A stretch of 42,995 bases of DNA from a virus. The notes beneath the pieces are model-generated. The model ran no database searches and was not told the DNA's origin. It saw only the letters and a program-made list of their open reading frames with translations. The DNA is taken from positions 1 to 42,995 of IMG/VR virus record IMGVR_UViG_3300037086_000089; one strand, 5' to 3'. Shown here one piece after another: positions 38,310 to 42,995 of this stretch. A program made the translations under genes and the position numbers. How positions within the stretch are numbered: the stretch's first letter is position 1; each line of letters starts with the position of its first letter.

Positions 38310-38495
38310 TCATGCTTTTAGCTCTGGGTATTGTACGTTGCCCATAGAGTCACACTTGACTACCTTTACCCCTCGGCCATGGTATTCTCCATATCTGTTT
38401 TCTTGCCGGGCCCGTTCTTGCGCTTCCGGGCGCGTGTCGAATATCAGCCCTGATAAAATAGGCTGATACGGTGCAATAGCGAGTCTGTATTTCAT
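38310..38495 (-). CDS. Small hypothetical protein
   Basis: A 61-aa protein from ATG 38495, overlapping the previous stop as ATGA and preceded by GGGGAATGGA. The sequence MKYRLAIAPYQPILSGLIFDTRPEAQERARQEN looks like a beta strand followed by a helix, then KVVKCDSMG. Unknown function. Confidence 0.6.
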   Translation of the reverse strand: MKYRLAIAPYQPILSGLIFDTRPEAQERARQENRYGEYHGRGVKVVKCDSMGNVQYPELKA

Positions 38496-38743
38496 TCCAT
38501 TCCCCACTTTCGGAGGATCGCGGCGGTATTCTTCAAGCCCCAATAGTCACTGAGCTTTCGACCGAGCATCGCCACGACAGCTTTCGCTGCCGTTATCTGG
38601 TCGTTGCCCTCTTCGCTGGGCTCGTTGATGATCACGCCGATATGCTTCAAGACGGCGACCCGCTCCTCCAAGCGGGCCGCCTCTACTTCCTGGGTATGAA
38701 TCTGCGCCTGCAATGCCAGCGCTTTCCTTCCGATCCACGGCAT
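38492..38743 (-). CDS. Helical hypothetical protein
   Basis: An 83-aa protein that starts at 38743, overlapping the previous stop by one base. It has a coiled-coil-like first half (LALQAQIHTQEVEAARLEERVAVLKHIG) and a helical second half. Unknown function; part of the leftward operon. Confidence 0.6.
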   Translation of the reverse strand: MPWIGRKALALQAQIHTQEVEAARLEERVAVLKHIGVIINEPSEEGNDQITAAKAVVAMLGRKLSDYWGLKNTAAILRKWGME

Positions 38744-39147
38744 CAGCCTACCCTCCTCATAAGATCCTGGACTTGGCGTGAAAGGTCGAGCACCCGCCTT
38801 ACAAGCAGCTCGTCGACCTCATCGTTTACGGCCTTTTGCCTCTTCTTGCCCCCGACTCGCCTTCCGCAGATGTAGTCAGCCCCGGCATCCTCGGGCTTTC
38901 CGAGGGGGAAGGCGCCGGGGCTCCAACCTCCCCGGCATCCATAAGCCTTCTTGGCTGCCTTCAACCAAGCCGATTCGCTTCGGTCTGCCGGGTGGGCTCG
39001 CTTGCTCTTGGAGAAGAGGCCGTGGCAATCGTCTACGAATTGGCCGTGCTCGGCGCAGAGCTGACCATGATCGGTCATAACGGCCGGCTTGCCACAGTGG
39101 ACGAGCCTTTTCCTCCGGTTGCTCCAATACTCATAGACGCATCTCAT
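38743..39147 (-). CDS. Cys/His-rich hypothetical protein
   Basis: A 134-aa protein from ATG 39147 (GAGGCACAT site; ATGA overlap upstream). Residues 3-40 contain Cys and His in zinc-like spacing (RCVYEYWSNRRKRLVHCGKP...CAEHGQFVDDCHG). A second part has YGCRGGW and YICGRRVGGKKRQK, and the end is helical. It is probably nucleic-acid binding. No family is recognised. Confidence 0.6.
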   Translation of the reverse strand: MRCVYEYWSNRRKRLVHCGKPAVMTDHGQLCAEHGQFVDDCHGLFSKSKRAHPADRSESAWLKAAKKAYGCRGGWSPGAFPLGKPEDAGADYICGRRVGGKKRQKAVNDEVDELLVRRVLDLSRQVQDLMRRVG

Positions 39148-39353
39148 ATGTGCCTCACTTTGATGAGGATGGCTTCGTGGACTCCCAGCTTCACCCAATC
39201 ATGGCCGACGCCGGCCACGTCCCGATCTCCGCGCTCCATCGGATATCCGGTGAGCGCCCTTTTGACGGCGGTATGGACATTTGAAGCACTCCATATCCCG
39301 GCCCGGAAGGGAGCCTGCGCTCCCTCCCGATACATCAGGATTTCAAAGTTCAT
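39144..39353 (-). CDS. Small hypothetical protein
   Basis: A 69-aa protein from ATG 39353 behind AGGAGCCGCCC. It is of alpha/beta character (NFEILMYREGAQAPFRAGIW, HEAILIKVRHI). It overlaps both neighbours as ATGA. Unknown function. Confidence 0.6.
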   Translation of the reverse strand: MNFEILMYREGAQAPFRAGIWSASNVHTAVKRALTGYPMERGDRDVAGVGHDWVKLGVHEAILIKVRHI

Positions 39354-39670
39354 GGGCGGCTCCTGTTTCCACAAGGAGCCGTGGCTTCCATCAGCGTCAT
39401 GGGCTTGGTGGGTCTGATCTCGACATGCTGGGCTATCACCGCATAGAAATCAACCCAGAAGTCCAGCCTCCCGACCACCCTGACTTCCTCACCCTCTTTG
39501 AGCCCCAGAGCCCAGGTTGCCAGTGCCTTGTGGGTGACGACAACCTTCACGAGCAGCTTCATGGTTTCGCCATCGGTCAGAATCTCGAAGCTGGTAAAGT
39601 TCCCCTGTGCGCCCTCCATCTTGGGCGGCTTTGTGATCTGCCCTTCGAGCAGAATGTTATTCAGATACAT
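39350..39670 (-). CDS. ssb: SSB-like OB-fold protein, copy 1
   Basis: A 106-aa protein starting at ATG 39670 behind AGGAGGATCAAG. The opening NNILLEGQITKPPKM is the SSB OB-fold start, and GEEVRVVGRLDFWVDFYAVIAQHVEIRP matches the later strands. It is smaller than bacterial SSB (170-180 aa) and has no acidic tail. It may coat ssDNA or regulate it. A second, more typical SSB is encoded at 41381-41743. Confidence 0.65.
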   Translation of the reverse strand: MYLNNILLEGQITKPPKMEGAQGNFTSFEILTDGETMKLLVKVVVTHKALATWALGLKEGEEVRVVGRLDFWVDFYAVIAQHVEIRPTKPMTLMEATAPCGNRSRP

Positions 39671-40070
39671 CTTGATCCTCCTCTTCGTTGGGGCCATCCT
39701 CCCCGTATCGCTCGCGGTGAAGTTGCCCGGCGGTCTTCTCGCCGGTAGGTACCTCCTCTTCCTCCTCTCTTGCATTACGGGCCATCTGGCCCTCTTTTGT
39801 TTCATACTGCATCGCCCATTCGCAGTATGCCTTGTCAACATCCAGCATGTAGTCCTCGTCGCATCCGGGCTGATATACCTTGGCTTCAAACTCCTTGGCA
39901 AACTTCTCTGCAGCGAAGATCAGGTCGTGGATGAATTGGCGGCTGTCGTTGAAGTCGATATTGCCAACGGCCTTCTGCCATCCTGCGTTGAAGGCGAAGT
40001 CTGCCACGGCTTCCATGATCGACAAGGTATCAATGGCGGCCCGAGCCGTCTCTTTCTTTGGTGCTTTCAT
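39657..40070 (-). CDS. Hypothetical protein with acidic tail
   Basis: A 137-aa protein from ATG 40070 (ATGA overlap; GAGAAGG site). Helical first 90 residues (IMEAVADFAFNAGWQKAVG...DLIFAAEKFAKEFEAKVY) are followed by a strongly acidic tail (REEEEEVPTGE...NEEEDQD). It overlaps the SSB-like gene. Unknown; acidic tails often contact DNA-binding partners. Confidence 0.6.
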   Translation of the reverse strand: MKAPKKETARAAIDTLSIMEAVADFAFNAGWQKAVGNIDFNDSRQFIHDLIFAAEKFAKEFEAKVYQPGCDEDYMLDVDKAYCEWAMQYETKEGQMARNAREEEEEVPTGEKTAGQLHRERYGEDGPNEEEDQDVSE

Positions 40071-40336
40071 CCGTATGCCTTCTCTCCCAGCTTCATCAGC
40101 TCATCGACGCGATGCGGATAGGCGTCATAGATTGCATCCGCAATGGAATCGCAGATCGAAATGAGCCCTTCCAAGACCTCCGCCTCTTCCCCCTTCTTGT
40201 TGGCGGCTTCATTCGTGATGTAAGCCCGCTGCTTACAGAACTCCGGCCAGTCGATGCTGATGTGCATATCAGCTTCAAAGCACTCTTCCCTGATATCGAG
40301 GGCGGCTTTCGCCGCCCTTTTGCTTCTGGTTGCCAT
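40067..40336 (-). CDS. Small hypothetical protein
   Basis: An 89-aa helical protein (ATRSKRAAKAALDIREECF..., GLISICDSIADAIYDAYPHRVDELM). It starts four bases after the DUF932 gene stop with no clear ribosome site, so coupling is likely. Unknown function. Confidence 0.6.
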   Translation of the reverse strand: MATRSKRAAKAALDIREECFEADMHISIDWPEFCKQRAYITNEAANKKGEEAEVLEGLISICDSIADAIYDAYPHRVDELMKLGEKAYG

Positions 40337-40340
40337 AGGG

Positions 40341-41291
40341 CTACACCGCCAGTGCCAGCTTTATGAGCTGGTCCTTCTGGGGAGAAGGCTCGATGGACCG
40401 CTTGAAGTACGTCTCGTCGCTTCTGTAAGCCCTGCCGTGGTCGAGGAACTCTGTGCCTGCACAGAAGAGGCCGTATGCCGTTCGGCGGTGCATGGCGGCC
40501 ACTGTGATGCCGTTGAAAAACTCGATGTAGCGAGCCCGTGCCTCTTCCACGTTATCCATGGCCCTTTCGGTGGGCTCCTCTTCCTGGGGGACTTCGGGGA
40601 TGAACTTCTTGAGGAACTCGTCAATCCCGGAGGGGGTGACTTTGTGGGTGGCAAGCTCAAGTGTCAGCTCTTTGTAGCACTCAAACTGATCCCGGATCCC
40701 GCGGAGTGCGTTCCTTGCCTCTTCCACCCTGTCCATGACGTTTTTGGTGTGCTTGAAGCTGAAATACAGCTTGTCCCTCTTGGCGATTGAGGCGCCCAGC
40801 CTGTAGGTGTTTCGGCACACCGTACGGACCGACGTAAGGTACGCCTCCAGAGGCGTTTCCCCGTCGTGGCCGAGTCCCACGTTGACATAGGGCAAGGTCT
40901 GGCTGTCATCCCCGGGGACCGTCCACGGCTCGTCCAGCTTCGCAAGAGCCCAGAGCAACCGGCCGTTTTTAAGCACGCCGGCTGTCTCATACTTGACGTT
41001 GGGCTCCTTGACGATGGCGTCCAGAACGTCCCAGAGGACCTCATTCTGAATCGGCTGGTAGCTTCCCTTCACGACAGACAGAACGGCGTCGGTATCGCTT
41101 CGGATCAGCGCCTTCCAAGCCTTGATGTCGATATCCTGGGCTGTCGTGAATATCTGTCTCTCGAAGACCTTGAAGCCATGCCCGGCCAGCTTCATCGCCT
41201 CTTCTCTTCCCGGGTACTCGGCAACGACCTTGCCCAGATTGTGCCACGCCGGCTTCCTGACAAAAAACCCTTGTTCGAATTCGTGAGCCAT
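40341..41291 (-). CDS. DUF932 / TIGR03299 phage-plasmid protein
   Basis: A 316-aa protein from ATG 41291 behind TCAGGAGGATCAAG. Diagnostic segments are PAWHNLGKVVAEYPGREEAMKLAG near residues 13-36, SVVKGSYQPIQNEVLWDVLDAIV near 75-97, LDEPWTVPGDDSQTLPYVNVGLGHDG and a later SVRTVCRNTYRLG. This family is abundant on phages and plasmids, often beside SSB, and its function is unproven. A helical C-terminal half follows. Role inferred: ssDNA or replication related. Confidence 0.8.
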   Translation of the reverse strand: MAHEFEQGFFVRKPAWHNLGKVVAEYPGREEAMKLAGHGFKVFERQIFTTAQDIDIKAWKALIRSDTDAVLSVVKGSYQPIQNEVLWDVLDAIVKEPNVKYETAGVLKNGRLLWALAKLDEPWTVPGDDSQTLPYVNVGLGHDGETPLEAYLTSVRTVCRNTYRLGASIAKRDKLYFSFKHTKNVMDRVEEARNALRGIRDQFECYKELTLELATHKVTPSGIDEFLKKFIPEVPQEEEPTERAMDNVEEARARYIEFFNGITVAAMHRRTAYGLFCAGTEFLDHGRAYRSDETYFKRSIEPSPQKDQLIKLALAV

Positions 41292-41380
41292 CTTGATCCT
41301 CCTGAAACGCAGTCTCGATTCACAGAGCAACGCTCTGTTATGGCCGGCAGAGCCTTTGAAAGCCCTGCCGACATGCCCCT
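41292..41380 (-). other. Intergenic hairpins in leftward operon
   Basis: CAGAGC-AAC-GCTCTG, CGGCAG paired with CTGCCG around a 14-base loop, and CCCTT-TAGGC-AAGGG lie in the 89 bases between the SSB and DUF932 genes. There is no U tract. These probably set mRNA stability or partial termination. Confidence 0.5.
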
Positions 41381-41743
41381 TTAGGCAAGGGCTGCCTCTT
41401 CAACCGGCTCGGCCTTCATCTGCGGTTTGAACTCGACGTGCTCTGCGACGATGTGCACACGCGAGTGGGTTTTGCCGTCCGCGTCCGTCCACCGGTCCTG
41501 CTTCAGCCTGCCCACCAAGCGCAACCCGCTACCCTTCTTGAGGTACTCACCGCAGACTTCCGCGAGCCGGCTCCACGCGGAAACATCGAAGAAGGAGACC
41601 TCCTTCTGGAACTCGTCGTCCTGCTTCCAGGAACGATTGCACCCGACGGTGAACTTGCAGACCGCCGCTCCCTTGGGCGTGTAGGCCAGCTCGGGATCCC
41701 TCACCAGGTTGCCTTCGATCAGAATGGAATTGAGATTGTTCAT
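41381..41743 (-). CDS. ssb: Single-stranded DNA-binding protein, copy 2
   Basis: A 120-aa protein with the classical SSB order: NSILIEGNLVRDPELAYTPKGAAVCKFTVGCNRSW at residues 5-39, FFDVSAWSRLAEVCGEYLKKGSGLRLVGRLKQDRW at 51-85, and RVHIVAEHVEFKP near the end. It has a short acidic C-terminus (EPVEEAALA) but lacks the DDDIPF tip. It has a strong TTAGGAGGACTCG site. It likely protects ssDNA in replication or recombination. The gap after it upstream (41744-41842) holds no gene. Confidence 0.85.
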   Translation of the reverse strand: MNNLNSILIEGNLVRDPELAYTPKGAAVCKFTVGCNRSWKQDDEFQKEVSFFDVSAWSRLAEVCGEYLKKGSGLRLVGRLKQDRWTDADGKTHSRVHIVAEHVEFKPQMKAEPVEEAALA

Positions 41744-41842
41744 CGAGTCCTCCTAAAAACCGTACTTGAATACCGGATGGCAACGCCACCCTATAGCCGG
41801 CTCCGTCCAAATCTGATCACGGAGCCCGGCTTTGAAGGCTTT

Positions 41843-42190
41843 TCAGTCTTCCAGAATGCAGGTTTTCGGCCTTGTCCAATTCAAGGCAATCGTGGTGAGC
41901 TTGAGGATCTCGAAGTCGATAGGGTCAAGCACGCTTGCCAGAGTCTTTCCAAGAAGCACGCATTTCGACTCTCCGTAGCGCCTGGCTTCGACGTGGAAGT
42001 AGTTGCCTTCCGAATCTCCCGGCTTCCAGTAGCAAATGACGGTGAAGCCTTCCGGGACATCTTCTGAAAGGTCTGAGGCAGAGGTCTCAAAGTAGTCCCA
42101 ATGTGAGGGCATCATGTCCTTGTAGATTTCAATGCCATTGTCCTTCCAGAGCTTCACGAGCCTGATCTTCAAGACAGCCTTTTTCATCAT
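41843..42190 (-). CDS. Hypothetical protein
   Basis: A 115-aa protein overlapping the previous stop as ATGA. It is basic at the N-terminus (MMKKAVLKIRLVKLWKDNGIEI), with a beta-rich middle and end. It contains GFTVICYWKPGDSEGNYFHVEARRYGESKCVLLG. Unknown; it is part of the same operon as SSB. Confidence 0.6.
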   Translation of the reverse strand: MMKKAVLKIRLVKLWKDNGIEIYKDMMPSHWDYFETSASDLSEDVPEGFTVICYWKPGDSEGNYFHVEARRYGESKCVLLGKTLASVLDPIDFEILKLTTIALNWTRPKTCILED

Positions 42191-42519
42191 AGTCCCGCCG
42201 CCAGCTTCATCAGCTTCTCCAGTGTCCCCTGGAGCTGGGTCACCCGGTCTTCAAGAGACGCCTTGACGGCTTCTACCGGCTTTTCAGGCATGGTGGCAAC
42301 CGCGACGCTTCCCATGCTTTTTCCCGTGAGCGGCTGCTCGATTGTGAAGACGACCGGAACCGCGGCTTCTTGAGCCGGGGCCGGCTTCTCATCCTCCGGC
42401 GGCTTTGGCAAGTGGCCGGTCTTCTGGATCTCGTCAATAACTGTCGAGATCGTCCCCTTGGCGATGTGGCCCTTCACGTACGCCTTCCCGTCGAAATAGC
42501 CCGGAATCCATACTCCCAT
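42187..42519 (-). CDS. Hypothetical protein
   Basis: A 110-aa protein from ATG 42519, with GGAGGACATG upstream. A GTG at 42681 would add 54 residues through a hairpin-rich leader and is less likely. The first 25 residues (GVWIPGYFDGKAYVKGHIAKG) look like a beta domain. A Pro/Glu linker and a helical end (DRVTQLQGTLEKLMKLAAGL) follow. Unknown function. Confidence 0.6.
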   Translation of the reverse strand: MGVWIPGYFDGKAYVKGHIAKGTISTVIDEIQKTGHLPKPPEDEKPAPAQEAAVPVVFTIEQPLTGKSMGSVAVATMPEKPVEAVKASLEDRVTQLQGTLEKLMKLAAGL

Positions 42520-42527
42520 CATGTCCT

Positions 42528-42607
42528 CCGATTGCCGGCTTCTTGATTCTCGAGCCGGCTTTTCAGTATTCGGGCTTTCATACGAAAGCCAGATAGCAAG
42601 CCCGAAT
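42528..42607 (-). promoter_or_regulatory. Leader with competing hairpins before 42519
   Basis: ATTCGGGCTT (42568-42577) pairs perfectly with AAGCCCGAAT (42598-42607). GGCTTTC-ATAC-GAAAGCC (42573-42590) is a shorter hairpin sharing bases with it, so the two are mutually exclusive. A third hairpin, GCCGGC paired with GCCGGC (42534-42559), sits just ahead of the ribosome site. This is the layout of an attenuator or translational switch. No ligand is indicated. Confidence 0.45.
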
Positions 42608-42677
42608 CCCACTAGCGACCGGTAGTGAGACCGCGCACCCTTCCAGACGGGCTTGCCGTCCAGCCTTCGCATACTCT

Positions 42678-42770
42678 TCACGCTCTGCCTATCGCCACAG
42701 CCGAAGCCGGTACATGGCTCTGTCTCCCGGGCTGCCCGGGGACGCTTGTCTCCCGGGCCTGCCCTATCAT
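42678..42770 (-). CDS. Possible tiny ORF in CCCGGG cluster
   Basis: A 30-aa frame, opening MIGQARETSVPGQPGRQS, starts at 42770 after GGGGGGAAGGCC and stops in a GTGA overlap with an alternative upstream start of the next gene. It lies wholly in a GC-rich repeat-like region, so it may be a chance frame. It is reported because the ribosome site and overlap match the operon style. Confidence 0.3.
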   Translation of the reverse strand: MIGQARETSVPGQPGRQSHVPASAVAIGRA

Positions 42771-42843
42771 GGCCTTCCCCCCTTTCTGCCCCGGGCTTGC
42801 CACCGGGACCGCCGCATTACTCCCCCGGGGATTGCTCCCCGGG
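42726..42843. repeat. Cluster of six CCCGGG palindromes
   Basis: CCCGGG occurs at 42726-42731, 42735-42740, 42752-42757, 42790-42795, 42824-42829 and 42838-42843, with a seventh near-match ACCGGGA at 42803. Two are extended palindromes (CTCCCCGGGAG, CCCCCGGGG). The block lies between two leftward genes and could fold into several hairpins in the RNA. Confidence 0.8.
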
Positions 42844-42860
42844 AGTGACTCTGCGATTGC

Positions 42861-42995
42861 CTACTCGAAGAACCGAGCGTACTTGACTCTGTTCTCGCAG
42901 ACGATTTTCTGTGCGGCCGCTACTTGCTTCTCACTCGCCGATGAATGCTGGTAGACCGCCCGAAACCCAATGCTCCAGAGTATCGGATGCACGCC
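42861..42995 (-). CDS. Junction-spanning hypothetical protein, C-terminal part
   Basis: This is the 3' end of the gene that begins at 355. The frame is open from the right edge of the window to the TAG at 42863-42861. The last residues include ILWSIGFRAVYQHSS and end in KYARFFE. No function is recognised. The next leftward coding sequences begin within about 100 bases, so the leftward operon appears continuous through the junction. Confidence 0.75.
   Translation of the reverse strand, partial: GVHPILWSIGFRAVYQHSSASEKQVAAAQKIVCENRVKYARFFE
42869..42995. repeat. Terminal direct repeat, right copy (circular overlap)
   Basis: Second copy of the 127-base terminal identity with bases 1-127. Removing one copy gives a circle of about 42,868 bp. 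It sits within the 3' half of the minus-strand gene that spans the contig junction. Confidence 0.95.

Overview
The window is a circular tailed-bacteriophage genome opened at an arbitrary point. Bases 1-127 and 42869-42995 are identical, so the unique circle is about 42,868 bp. An overlap of exactly 127 bp is what a k=127 assembler leaves on a circular contig, so I read it as an assembly overlap rather than a packaged terminal repeat. One minus-strand gene runs across the junction. The particle is podovirus-like: a one-piece head-tail connector/portal, scaffold, HK97-type capsid protein, tail tubular A- and B-like proteins, three large internal virion (ejection) proteins and a T7-type fibre N-terminus. 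No phage RNA polymerase or DNA polymerase was found. A tyrosine integrase suggests a temperate phage, although no repressor was recognised. The host is a bacterium using sigma70-like promoters, strong GGAGG ribosome sites and DnaA boxes of the common TTATNCACA type. An overlapping, spanin-like membrane-protein pair hints at a Gram-negative host. The species cannot be told. The genome is GC-rich, at roughly 57% by eye.

Layout. Position 499-1202 is the only large divergent control region. It holds a DnaA-box cluster (candidate origin), four TATCA-N3-TGATA operators, palindromes and a candidate rightward promoter. Rightward from there come a replication initiator-like protein, zinc-ribbon proteins and a DnaQ-like exonuclease (1.2-3.6 kb), then packaging (4.1-7.8 kb). 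The large terminase is split into an ATPase gene and a nuclease gene with three small genes between them. Portal, scaffold, an initiator-like tRNA-Met, capsid and tail genes fill 7.8-17.6 kb. Ejection proteins follow (17.0-24.2 kb), then the tail fibre and accessory virion genes (24.2-27.3 kb) and a lysis/membrane cluster with nested frames (27.3-29.6 kb), closed by an intrinsic terminator.

A second rightward operon starts at a good promoter near 29.67 kb. It contains a ribbon-helix-helix regulator, a YqaJ/lambda-exo-like nuclease and its usual partners, and a probable annealing protein. Next comes a structured non-coding stretch with tRNA-like elements and a tRNA-His (33.0-33.3 kb), then a mosaic of small accessory genes sharing duplicated junctions (33.3-36.1 kb), ending in a RusA-like resolvase.

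The minus strand carries one long operon that starts near 498, crosses the contig junction and runs leftward to the integrase at 37.1 kb. It includes two SSB-like proteins, a DUF932/TIGR03299 protein and many small unknown proteins. It ends at a minus-specific terminator at 37.05 kb, the only convergent point in the genome.

Most notable: the split terminase with paralogous inserted ORFs, the DnaA-box origin beside an operator array, the initiator-like tRNA in the capsid operon, the structured RNA/tRNA-like block, the shuffled accessory-gene junctions, the foreign carbohydrate-binding-like domain in the tail nozzle and the out-of-frame overlapping lysis genes.
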